Below are positions 1-4,511 of a DNA stretch of 5,095 nt, piece after piece. Source of the DNA: Candidatus Pacebacteria bacterium UBA1364 (GTDB lineage Bacteria > Patescibacteriota > Microgenomatia > UBA1400 > PJMF01). The position numbers and the translations under genes are program-made. Under the pieces are notes generated by a model. It did not search any database, was not told the DNA's origin, and saw only the letters and a program-made list of their open reading frames with translations. Position 1 is the first letter of the stretch, and each line of letters begins with the position of its first letter. The stretch lies in contig DBRQ01000004.1 in the NCBI GenBank assembly GCA_002306345.1, forward strand, positions 18,556-23,650, given 5' to 3'.

Positions 1-16
1 AAAATAAAATTAAAAA

Positions 17-104
17 GGAGGGATCGCATAGTGGCCTAGTGCAGCGGTTTACTAAACCGCCATAGCGCAAGCTATCCAGGGTTCGAATCCCTGTCCCTCC
101 GCCA
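17..104 (+). tRNA. tRNA-Ser, anticodon ACT as written (AGU codon)
   Basis: This is a class II tRNA with a complete cloverleaf. The 7-bp acceptor stem pairs GGAGGGA (17-23) with TCCCTCC (94-100), followed by discriminator G101 and an encoded CCA (102-104). The anticodon stem is GCGGT (44-48) with ACCGC (56-60), enclosing loop TTACTAA (49-55). U33 is at 50 and the anticodon ACT is at 51-53. A long variable arm closes with TAGC-GCAA-GCTA, and the T arm is CAGGG-TTCGAAT-CCCTG (77-93). The long arm and G discriminator fit serine. The usual bacterial isoacceptor for AGU/AGC has GCT, so A at position 34 is the odd feature. The identification as tRNA-Ser is secure; the anticodon identity depends on one base. 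Confidence 0.93.
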
Positions 105-108
105 GATT

Positions 109-273
109 TCACTTTTTGTAAACGAAGTTCGAACATTTTTTGAGCAGAACCATCAATAAGAAAGCCAGACACGTCGCCACACTGGGTACTAAGGACAAAA
201 TAGTTAAGGCAAGCATAAACACTAAAAAATTTTTTATAATTCCTCTTTTAAAATGGTTTTTACTAACCATCAT
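109..273 (-). CDS. Small single-span membrane protein, 54 aa, unknown function
   Basis: I do not recognise this small reading frame, but it has clear protein-like design. A basic N-terminus (about residues 1-15, with K5, H7, K9, R10 and K14) is followed by an uninterrupted hydrophobic stretch from about F16 to L44 with a single proline at 30. It ends in a short polar, lysine-rich tail (KKCSNFVYKK). This predicts one inner-membrane span with positive charge on both flanks. An in-frame TAA lies 6 bases upstream of the first ATG, so the start is the ATG at 273 or the adjacent one at 270. Only a weak AAGAG Shine-Dalgarno-like run touches the start. It follows the DUF134 gene on the same strand after 127 bases and ends 4 bases from the tRNA-Ser 3' end, tail to tail. 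It could be the last gene of the DUF5320-DUF134 unit. The main doubt is its short length and weak ribosome binding site. Confidence 0.5.
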   Translation of the reverse strand: MMVSKNHFKRGIIKNFLVFMLALTILSLVPSVATCLAFLLMVLLKKCSNFVYKK

Positions 274-280
274 CTCTTAG

Positions 281-305
281 CACAACAAATTATCAATTTG
301 TTGTG
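281..305. repeat. Perfect 11-bp inverted repeat (hairpin or operator)
   Basis: CACAACAAATT (281-291) and AATTTGTTGTG (295-305) are exact reverse complements around a 3-base centre. On the - strand the structure ends 7 bases before the ATG of the small membrane protein, so it would fold in that gene's leader or form a DNA-binding site. Neither flank has a T-run, so it is not a typical intrinsic terminator. A weaker 6-bp inverted repeat, ATGGTT/AACCAT (253-270), overlaps the start codons of the same gene. The rest of 306-400 is AT-rich with no gene and only a weak 6-bp stem (370-384) downstream of the DUF134 stop. Confidence 0.6.
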
Positions 306-400
306 TATATAAAAACAATAAATGGATTGAATAAATAGACTGCCTGTGTTAAACAAATTTTCTAGAAGAATCAAAAGCTTTGATAAGTATTTCTGGCTTT

Positions 401-685
401 TTAATAATGCTTTTGGTCAATTTTAATTGCTTTGCCATACACAATTGCTTCAGCAATTTTTTTATTAGCGCTGGCTAAAATTCGTGCAAAAGTTGGCTGA
501 GAAATCTTCATTTTTTTAGAAGCGATTGTTTGTTCTAAACCATCGACTTCATAAAGCTTAAGTGCTTCGAGTTCATCAGCTAACAGCAGCACCTCCTCCA
601 AGCACCGCATTGGTACTCCCTGAGGTTTAAAATAATAAACATCGGGATTAAAACCCAAACGGCGGTGCATTTTTGGTCTTGGCAT
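401..685 (-). CDS. DUF134 family predicted DNA-binding protein (UPF0251/COG1342)
   Basis: This 94-residue protein has the DUF134 layout. The N-terminal signature MPRPKMHRRLGFNP is followed by YYFKPQGVP (18-25), then an acidic stretch LLADELEALKLYEVDGL (34-50). A helix-turn-helix follows, of the sigma-region-4 kind (about 51-83, with SQPTFARILASANKKIAEA at 62-80), and then the family-typical end VYGKAIKI. Length is normal for the family. Members are predicted DNA-binding proteins with no settled function. They are often found next to DUF5320-type glycine-rich proteins and NifX/NifB-like iron-sulfur cofactor proteins. Here the gene starts 17 bases after the DUF5320 stop on the same strand and has no obvious Shine-Dalgarno sequence, which suggests co-transcription and translational coupling. 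It is a candidate autoregulator of its own operon, but that is inference. Confidence 0.9.
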   Translation of the reverse strand: MPRPKMHRRLGFNPDVYYFKPQGVPMRCLEEVLLLADELEALKLYEVDGLEQTIASKKMKISQPTFARILASANKKIAEAIVYGKAIKIDQKHY

Positions 686-702
686 AATTAGTTTAAAAAA
701 TA

Positions 703-957
703 TTATTGCACTGAAGCGAGTTCTTTTTCAACGTCTTCCAGCTCTTCTTGCAAAGCTGTTTTGTAAGCTTTTAAATCAGCTAATTGCTCTGCCTTATTCA
801 TTGGTGTACCAAGACCAAAGTATTTACCTAAGCCTCTACCGTAACCACAACATCTGCCCATTAAACCGATACTTCTTATATTCTTATTACAAAGACCCAT
901 ACCTCTTCCGGTTTTAGAACCTTTTCCTTGTGGACCTGTTTTATCAAATGCTGGCAT
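703..957 (-). CDS. DUF5320-like glycine-rich protein with C-terminal coiled coil
   Basis: This 84-residue protein opens with the DUF5320-type signature DKTGPQGKGSKTGRGMGLC (5-23). A glycine/arginine/cysteine-rich middle follows (about 24-50, with C23, C36 and C37, and YGRGLGKYFGLG at 39-50). It ends in a charged helix (about 54-82) with heptad-like leucines that should form a coiled coil. The three cysteines could bind a metal or an iron-sulfur species, but no standard binding motif is present. Function is unknown. Family members are frequently encoded beside DUF134 proteins, as here. It is the first gene of the - strand unit, with a strong AAAGGAGG Shine-Dalgarno 5 bases before its ATG and a consensus promoter about 40 bases upstream. 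Confidence 0.82.
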   Translation of the reverse strand: MPAFDKTGPQGKGSKTGRGMGLCNKNIRSIGLMGRCCGYGRGLGKYFGLGTPMNKAEQLADLKAYKTALQEELEDVEKELASVQ

Positions 958-962
958 ATCTG

Positions 963-970
963 CCTCCTTT
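963..970 (-). promoter_or_regulatory. Strong Shine-Dalgarno of the DUF5320 gene
   Basis: Read on the - strand this is AAAGGAGG, ending 5 bases before the ATG at 957. It is among the best ribosome binding sites in the window and fixes the start of the DUF5320 gene. Confidence 0.85.
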
Positions 971-978
971 CATCTAAT

Positions 979-1004
979 TTATATTGAATACTTATTCATT
1001 ATAA
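979..1004. promoter_or_regulatory. 12-2-12 inverted repeat, ArsR/SmtB-like operator
   Basis: The left arm TTATATTGAATA (979-990) and right arm TATTCATTATAA (993-1004) are inverted repeats matching at 11 of 12 positions around a 2-bp centre. The core is TGAATACTTATTCA, that is TGAA-N6-TTCA. Imperfect 12-2-12 repeats with TGAA/TTCA cores are the known architecture of ArsR/SmtB metal-sensor operators. The site covers the -10 box and the expected transcription start of the DUF5320-DUF134 unit, an ideal position for a repressor. No ArsR gene is visible in the window. The DUF134 protein itself is an alternative ligand. Confidence 0.6.
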
Positions 1005-1471
1005 CTAGAATTTTCACTATTGTCAAGGAAAAGTAGATAAATGATTTTTTGAGTTTTTGCCTTTTTCATTTCTTCTTCCCCAATACGCAACTGCATTAAA
1101 GAAACTGAGCTGTAAAGTACATCAGTAATTAAAGTTTTATAATCCATTTTTTTAATTGGTCCCGTAATATCAGTAATTATGAGTTCTTTAGTATCTTTAA
1201 TCAGGGATACTGGTAAATTGTTGATTACTCCACCATCAACTAAATATTTTTCATTAATTTTAACTGGTGGAAAAACTCCCGGGACTGCAATAGCTGCCAA
1301 CAGGCCAGGAAAAAGCGAACATTGATTAGAAATTACTTCTTTTCTTTGATTGATATCTGATGCATTAAAACAAAAAGGTATTTTTAATTCTTGAAAGGTC
1401 GTTACCGTCATATATTTTTTAAGAAATGGCTCAATACCTAAAGTTGAGTACTCTTTGGAAGCAAATGTCAA
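992..1471 (-). pseudogene. Patatin-like phospholipase, C-terminal remnant lacking the nucleophile
   Basis: The 159-residue frame matches the second half of bacterial patatin/RssA-like acyl hydrolases. It contains FQELKIPFCFNASDI (26-40), AIAVPGVFPPVKI (60-72) and LVDGGVINNLPV (77-88), which carries the catalytic aspartate D79 in the DGG motif. The glycine-rich oxyanion loop and the GXSXG serine motif, normally encoded upstream, are absent. The frame begins at a TTG (1471) directly preceded by an in-frame TGA and, 12 bases before that, a TAA. There is no Shine-Dalgarno, and no frame in 1472-1659 encodes the missing half. Without its serine it cannot be a working lipase. Its last codons double as the promoter of the next unit. 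I read it as a decayed fragment; a divergent non-catalytic protein is less likely. Confidence 0.72.
998..1026 (-). promoter_or_regulatory. Consensus sigma-70 promoter of the DUF5320-DUF134 unit
   Basis: On the - strand the -35 box is TTGACA (1026-1021) and the -10 box is TATAAT (1003-998), with exactly 17 bases between them. Both hexamers match the consensus at every position. The expected start is near 991, giving a leader of about 34 bases with the strong Shine-Dalgarno. The promoter lies inside the 3' end of the patatin remnant. The overlapping palindrome suggests that this strong promoter is normally held down by a repressor. Confidence 0.85.
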
Positions 1472-1641
1472 TCATCGCATTGCTTAAAAGTTTGCTCGGC
1501 AGTATTTTGGCTGATATTTACGCCATATGAATCGGTTTTTGTGCTAATAAATGGAATCCTGCGTCAGTTTTATTCATTTCACAAATAATAACCATGCTTA
1601 GTTTATTAATTAAACGGAAACTGCTTAAATTAAATGCCTAA
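1465..1641 (+). pseudogene. Possible small hydrophobic membrane protein gene broken by TGA
   Basis: From ATG 1465 the frame encodes 21 residues (MSIIALLKSLLGSILADIYAI) and hits TGA at 1528. It then stays open for 36 more codons to TAA 1639. The sequence on both sides of the TGA is membrane-like: a hydrophobic first segment and a second one, SVLFISQIITMLSLLI, followed by a basic end KRKLLKLNA. GGAAG lies 4 bases before the ATG. It shares frame and strand with the AlkD-like gene 18 bases downstream. Its start overlaps the start of the opposing patatin remnant, so both cannot be intact genes. It may be a decayed two-span protein, or chance in AT-rich DNA. I do not recognise a family. Confidence 0.25.
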
Positions 1642-1647
1642 TTACTT

Positions 1648-1653
1648 TAGAAT
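1648..1653 (+). promoter_or_regulatory. Possible -10 box (TAGAAT) of the AlkD-like gene
   Basis: TAGAAT ends 6 bases before the ATG at 1660, and no Shine-Dalgarno is present between them. If it is used, transcription would begin at or next to the start codon and the message would be leaderless. The -35 region (TTAAAT, 1625-1630) is poor, so this is weak support. Confidence 0.25.
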
Positions 1654-1659
1654 GTTAAT

Positions 1660-2370
1660 ATGTCAAACACGCTAATTGTTCTTAGACAACAACTACAAGC
1701 GATGGCAAATCCGGCACTGCAGCAAAGTAGTCAACGGTTTTTTAAAGAATCAGTCAAAATGTACGGCATTAAAACACCAGACGTCATTACTCTTGCCAAA
1801 AAAAGTTTCAAAACAATACAAGACCAAAGCAAAACAGAAATTTGGCAATTATGCGAACAGCTTTGGCAATCCGGCTATCTGGAAGAATCTTTTATTGCCT
1901 GTCAGTTGTGCTATTTATTGCGTAAACAATATGATGAGACAGATTGGTCAGTTTTTGAAAAATGGATCGATAATTATGTGACAAACTGGGCCAGTTGCGA
2001 CACTTTTTGTAATCACAGCGTGGGAACTTTTGTGGAAAGGTACCCCCACTTTGTCCAACAATTAAAAAAATGGGCCTATGCAAAGAATTTGTGGCTACGA
2101 CGCGCTGGCGCAGTGACTTTAATTATTCCCGCCCGCAAAGGTTTATTTTTACCTGACATTTTTGCCATTGCTGATATTTTGCTACAAGACGAAGAAGATT
2201 TAGTACAAAAAGGTTATGGCTGGCTGCTGAAAGCAGCCAGCCAAGCTCACCAACAAGAAGTTTTTGACTACGTCATGGCACACAAACAAGCAATGCCACG
2301 CACTGCTTTGCGTTACGCGATAGAAAAAATGCCACCAGAATTAAAAGCTCAAGCAATGAAAAAGGAATGA
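1660..2370 (+). CDS. AlkD-like DNA alkylation repair protein (COG4912)
   Basis: This 236-residue all-helical protein matches the DNA alkylation repair (AlkD, HEAT-like repeat) family in length and motifs. AlkD excises positively charged alkylated bases such as 7-methylguanine and 3-methyladenine, without flipping the base. Key family positions are visible: NWASCDTFC (109-117) supplies W110 and D114, NLWLRRAG (143-150) supplies R147/R148, and VQKGYGWLLK (182-191) supplies W188. By alignment these correspond to the Bacillus cereus AlkD residues W109, D113, R148 and W187. The C-terminal RTALRYAIEKMP is also typical. An in-frame TAG directly upstream (1648) makes ATG 1660 the earliest start; there is no clear Shine-Dalgarno. 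It ends with TGA, and no terminator is evident before the hsp20 promoter. Confidence 0.9.
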   Translation: MSNTLIVLRQQLQAMANPALQQSSQRFFKESVKMYGIKTPDVITLAKKSFKTIQDQSKTEIWQLCEQLWQSGYLEESFIACQLCYLLRKQYDETDWSVFEKWIDNYVTNWASCDTFCNHSVGTFVERYPHFVQQLKKWAYAKNLWLRRAGAVTLIIPARKGLFLPDIFAIADILLQDEEDLVQKGYGWLLKAASQAHQQEVFDYVMAHKQAMPRTALRYAIEKMPPELKAQAMKKE

Positions 2371-2424
2371 CCTTTTCACATTCTAGAAAATTTCAAACTG
2401 GCCTAATTGTTATTTTGGAACAAT

Positions 2425-2451
2425 TTAGCACTATTTGACAAATACTGCTAA
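2425..2451. promoter_or_regulatory. CIRCE-like element 1 (HrcA operator)
   Basis: TTAGCACTA-N9-TACTGCTAA matches the CIRCE consensus TTAGCACTC-N9-GAGTGCTAA at 15 of 18 arm positions with the correct 9-base spacer. The arms pair at 8 of 9 positions and the pairing extends 3 further bases outward. It encloses the -35 box of the hsp20 promoter. CIRCE is the binding site of the heat-shock repressor HrcA. Confidence 0.8.
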
Positions 2452-2463
2452 ATTTGCTTTAAT
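2435..2463 (+). promoter_or_regulatory. Sigma-70 promoter of hsp20
   Basis: The -35 box TTGACA (2435-2440) is perfect. After 17 bases comes TTTAAT (2458-2463), 5 of 6 matches to the -10 consensus. The expected start is near 2470, giving a 5' leader of about 58 bases that begins within CIRCE-like element 2. The -35 sits in the spacer of CIRCE-like element 1. Confidence 0.75.
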
Positions 2464-2467
2464 ACCA

Positions 2468-2494
2468 TTAGCAGTCGATTATAGCGATTGCTAA
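2468..2494. promoter_or_regulatory. CIRCE-like element 2 (HrcA operator)
   Basis: TTAGCAGTC-N9-GATTGCTAA matches CIRCE at 16 of 18 arm positions with the correct 9-base spacer; its arms pair at 8 of 9. It covers the expected transcription start and early leader of hsp20. Its centre is 43 bp from that of element 1, about four helical turns, so two HrcA dimers would sit on the same DNA face. Confidence 0.8.
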
Positions 2495-2527
2495 AATTAC
2501 AAGTTAAAAAGAAAGGATAAACAAACT

Positions 2528-2938
2528 ATGTCAATTGTTCGTTACAATCCATTACAAACTATGTTAAGTCGTTGGCCAGATATTTGGGACGAAGATCTTT
2601 TTGATCAAACTGCCGACAGCCACCTCAACGTCTACGAAACTAAAGATAGTGTCGTCGTTGAAGCCAATGTCGCTGGCGTTAACAATGAAGATATCGATTT
2701 AACCTTTGAAAAAGGAATCTTGTGGATCCAGGCCAAGAAACAAGAAGAAAAGAACGATGAAAAACGTAAATATTTTTCTCGTTCCTCATTTTCTTACTCT
2801 TATAAAGTAGCCATTCCAGGCGATGTTGATTTAAGCAAGGAACCAGAGGCTGAAATTAAAAATGGTGTGCTAAAAGTTGAATTTAAAAAATCAGCTTTGA
2901 GTCAACCAAAAAAACTAAAGATTAAGAGTCAAAATTAG
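2528..2938 (+). CDS. Hsp20 family small heat-shock protein
   Basis: This 136-residue ATP-independent holdase binds unfolding proteins and prevents aggregation in the cytoplasm. A short N-terminal arm (1-28) with RYNPLQTMLSRWPD precedes the alpha-crystallin domain (about 30-120). That domain includes NVYETKDSVVVEANVAGV (34-51), the charged loop KKQEEKNDEKRKYF (70-83) and the family motif AEIKNGVLKVEF (108-119). The C-terminus has an I-X-I-like anchor, LKI (130-132), used for oligomer assembly. Length is typical of bacterial members. An AAAGGA Shine-Dalgarno (2512-2517) lies 10 bases before the ATG. Two CIRCE-like operators and a sigma-70 promoter upstream indicate HrcA-repressed heat-shock expression. 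A strong terminator follows, so it is probably transcribed alone. Confidence 0.95.
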   Translation: MSIVRYNPLQTMLSRWPDIWDEDLFDQTADSHLNVYETKDSVVVEANVAGVNNEDIDLTFEKGILWIQAKKQEEKNDEKRKYFSRSSFSYSYKVAIPGDVDLSKEPEAEIKNGVLKVEFKKSALSQPKKLKIKSQN

Positions 2939-2965
2939 AATTGATCAATTACAAACCACTGATAA

Positions 2966-3000
2966 ATCAAAACCCCGCTTAGCAAAGGCGGGGTTTTGAT
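2966..3000 (+). terminator. Intrinsic terminator after hsp20
   Basis: A 13-bp perfect stem pairs ATCAAAACCCCGC (2966-2978) with GCGGGGTTTTGAT (2988-3000) around a 9-base loop. The GC core is followed by TTTTGATCTTT. It lies 28 bases after the hsp20 stop. The A-rich left arm means it could also work on the opposite strand. Confidence 0.9.
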
Positions 3001-3062
3001 CTTTGTAGACTTCAACAGCCGCTTTTTTCCTATTAGGACTATCTAATTTGGCTAATCGAGGT

Positions 3063-3068
3063 TATAAT
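3063..3068 (+). promoter_or_regulatory. Probable -10 box of the RRM protein gene
   Basis: A perfect TATAAT lies 54 bases before the ATG at 3123, just after the hsp20 terminator, where a promoter is needed. No good -35 is seen 16-18 bases upstream (the region reads ctatctaa), and it lacks the TGn extension. The expected start is about 3075. Confidence 0.45.
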
Positions 3069-3087
3069 ACTCCACAGTATTAATTGT

Positions 3088-3106
3088 CTTGAGCGTTAGG
3101 CTCAAG
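3088..3106 (+). promoter_or_regulatory. 5'-UTR hairpin of the RRM protein gene
   Basis: CTTGAGC (3088-3094) and GCTCAAG (3100-3106) form a perfect 7-bp stem with a 5-base GTTAG loop. It lies between the probable transcription start and the start codon, directly before the weak A/G-rich ribosome binding region AAAGAAG. No T-run follows, so it is not a terminator. Since the gene encodes an RNA-binding protein, an autoregulatory or RNA-stability role is plausible but unproven. Confidence 0.5.
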
Positions 3107-3122
3107 AAAGAAGATTTCATTT

Positions 3123-3476
3123 ATGTCAGATCAAAATGACAACATGGAAAACAAGAAGAAAGTCTTCGTGGGTAACTTGCCTTTTAGCATGACCCAAGAT
3201 GGTTTGCAAAGTTTGTTTTCCGAATTTGGCGAAATCACCCAAGTCAGTTTAATTACTGACAGAATGACCGGCCGTTCCAAGGGTTTCGCTTTTGTAGAAT
3301 TTGCCGATGAAGCTGCTGCACAGGCTGCTATCGATAAGATGGCTGGCTTTGTGGTAGAAGAGAGAGAGTTGGTTGTTAATATCGCTCGACCTCGTGAGCC
3401 AAGAAATGATCGTTTCCCAAGAAGAGACAATAATCATTCTTTTGGTAACAGACCAAACAGAGATCGTAGATATTAA
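3123..3476 (+). CDS. RRM-domain RNA-binding protein (bacterial Rbp type)
   Basis: This 117-residue protein has a single RNA recognition motif (about 13-88) with both signature strands: RNP2 VFVGNL (14-19) and RNP1 KGFAFVEF (53-60). F15, F55 and F57 supply the aromatic residues that stack on RNA bases. An arginine/asparagine-rich tail (89-117), with RREP/RDNN/NRDRRY-like stretches, follows; such tails add nonspecific RNA affinity. The architecture is that of the short RRM proteins of cyanobacteria and many other bacteria, which bind single-stranded RNA. Some of those are cold-responsive. The second methionine (M8) also precedes the domain but has no better ribosome binding site. It has its own probable -10 box, a leader hairpin and a strong terminator, so it forms a single-gene unit. 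Confidence 0.95.
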   Translation: MSDQNDNMENKKKVFVGNLPFSMTQDGLQSLFSEFGEITQVSLITDRMTGRSKGFAFVEFADEAAAQAAIDKMAGFVVEERELVVNIARPREPRNDRFPRRDNNHSFGNRPNRDRRY

Positions 3477-3496
3477 TCTTTTAGATCAAACTTTGG

Positions 3497-3530
3497 AAAC
3501 GTCAGACGCAAGTCTGACGTTTTTGTTTAA
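3497..3530 (+). terminator. Intrinsic terminator after the RRM gene
   Basis: AAACGTCAGAC (3497-3507) pairs with GTCTGACGTTT (3512-3522) around a GCAA tetraloop of the stable GNRA type, followed by TTGTTTAA. It starts 20 bases after the RRM stop codon. Confidence 0.92.
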
Positions 3531-3548
3531 TAAAAGATAAATAAATGT

Positions 3549-3554
3549 TAGAAT
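3549..3554 (+). promoter_or_regulatory. Possible -10 box (TAGAAT) of the GGDEF gene
   Basis: TAGAAT lies just after the RRM terminator and 40 bases before the preferred GTG start. The region 17 bases upstream reads TTTAAT (3526-3531), a weak -35. Transcription would begin near 3561, so a start at GTG 3571 would have almost no leader, while GTG 3595 would keep its Shine-Dalgarno. Confidence 0.35.
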
Positions 3555-3580
3555 ACAAAGTCTAGTTTTAGTGAAACTTA

Positions 3581-3586
3581 AAAGGG
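3581..3586 (+). promoter_or_regulatory. Shine-Dalgarno that decides the GGDEF start
   Basis: AAAGGG lies 8 bases before an in-frame GTG at 3595. The longer frame from GTG 3571 has no Shine-Dalgarno before it, so 3595 is preferred. Confidence 0.6.
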
Positions 3587-3594
3587 TTAATTCT

Positions 3595-4509
3595 GTGTCA
3601 AAAAACAAAGAAAATTCAAATATATTTCCTAATCCTAATTATCGGCCAGATCAATGGCGAGAAATAATTGATGAAAAAATAGTAACTAATAATTTAGATA
3701 CACAAAGCAAAGTTGATACAATCGATAGAATAAAAGAAACAGGTATTCCTGTAATTGATAAATCTAATGCGCTGATGAATAAGATTAATAATCTTATAAA
3801 TGAAGCAAAACATACGGCAGAACAAAAGAGTCAAGAAGCAGAAGAATTAAGAAAGAAAGCAGAACAACAAAAGCAGCTGGCTGAAGAAATGAAAAAAAAG
3901 GCAGAAGAACAAGAGCAGTTAGCTCAGGAACTAAATAAACGAATTACTACTGATGAATTAACTGGTTGCTTTAATTTAATTCATTATGAAGTTTTAAAAA
4001 ATCATTGGGATCGACAAAGAAATAATGATAATAAATTTGGTTTAATTTTCATTGATATCAACGACCTTAAAGTGGTTAATGACAATTTTGGTCATTCAGC
4101 TGGAGACAAATTAATTACGGAAACAGTCAACTACTTAAAAACAAAATTTAGAGAAGCAGACTCTATAATTAGAATAGGTGGAGATGAATTGATCATTTTT
4201 TGTAAAAATGAAAATAACAATAATGATTTTAAAAAAAATTTGGAAGAAAAAATGGCAGACATTTGGCAAAAAGCTTCACCTATACAAATAGTTTTTGCCG
4301 ATGGTCTTACTAATGAAATTGACATGAGTTTTGCTTATGGTGTGGCTGTATTTGATACTAAGGAAGGCGATAAAGAAGTCGAAGATGTGCAAAAACGCGC
4401 TGATAAGTTGATGTACAAAAAGAAGAAAGAAATGAAGAAAGAAAAGGCAAAAGCCCACCAAATTCCGACTAACCAAACAATAGCCAACCAAACTGAAGTT
4501 GAAATTTAA
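3595..4509 (+). CDS. Soluble GGDEF protein, probable diguanylate cyclase
   Basis: The product is 304 residues from GTG 3595, or 312 if GTG 3571 is used; numbering here is for 304. A polar N-terminus is followed by a charged coiled coil (about 64-117) and a GGDEF domain (about 118-277). Domain hallmarks are TTDELTGCFN (118-127), the metal-binding strand FIDINDLK (152-159, D154), NDNFGHSAGD (162-171), the signature GGDEL (195-199) and ADKLMYKKK (270-278). An inhibitory RXXD site, READ (186-189), lies exactly five residues before the signature. The fifth signature residue is L rather than F, a tolerated change, so synthesis of cyclic di-GMP from two GTP is likely. There is no membrane span or recognised sensor domain; the coiled coil probably dimerises the protein. 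A basic, Asn/Thr-rich tail ends it. tRNA-Ser follows after 2 bases. Confidence 0.88.
   Translation: MSKNKENSNIFPNPNYRPDQWREIIDEKIVTNNLDTQSKVDTIDRIKETGIPVIDKSNALMNKINNLINEAKHTAEQKSQEAEELRKKAEQQKQLAEEMKKKAEEQEQLAQELNKRITTDELTGCFNLIHYEVLKNHWDRQRNNDNKFGLIFIDINDLKVVNDNFGHSAGDKLITETVNYLKTKFREADSIIRIGGDELIIFCKNENNNNDFKKNLEEKMADIWQKASPIQIVFADGLTNEIDMSFAYGVAVFDTKEGDKEVEDVQKRADKLMYKKKKEMKKEKAKAHQIPTNQTIANQTEVEI
3841..3924 (+). repeat. Tandem 42-bp duplication encoding two 14-residue coiled-coil units
   Basis: Two adjacent 42-base units (3841-3882 and 3883-3924) encode EELRKKAEQQKQLA and EEMKKKAEEQEQLA, identical at 10 of 14 residues. Each unit spans two heptads, so gain or loss of a copy would change the coiled-coil length in register. 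Confidence 0.6.
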
Positions 4510-4511
4510 AA

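Noticed and set aside
49..55. Amber-suppressor reading (CTA anticodon) of the first tRNA
   Set aside because: It needs the loop shifted by one base. The 5-bp stem GCGGT/ACCGC fixes a 7-base loop with U33 at 50 and anticodon ACT.
601..610. Short GC-richer stretches in DUF134 as transfer signals
   Set aside because: Base composition varies only slightly and the DUF134/DUF5320 pairing is normal, so there is no real sign of transfer.
1528..1530. TGA recoded to Trp or Gly (alternative genetic code)
   Set aside because: No conserved gene in the window needs a read-through TGA, while TGG and GGN codons are common and TGA is a sensible stop for the AlkD-like gene.
1472..1620. Minus-strand peptides such as MVIICEMNKTDAGFHLLAQKPIHMA as the missing patatin N-terminus
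   Set aside because: They contain neither the glycine-rich loop nor GXSXG, are short and frame-broken, and one is the antisense shadow of the + strand hydrophobic frame.
1676..2083. Alternative frames inside the AlkD-like gene
   Set aside because: The 236-residue frame has family motifs and length; the others are shadows.
3131..3437. Minus-strand reading frames across the RRM gene
   Set aside because: They are antisense shadows of a clear RRM protein, lack ribosome sites and resemble no family.
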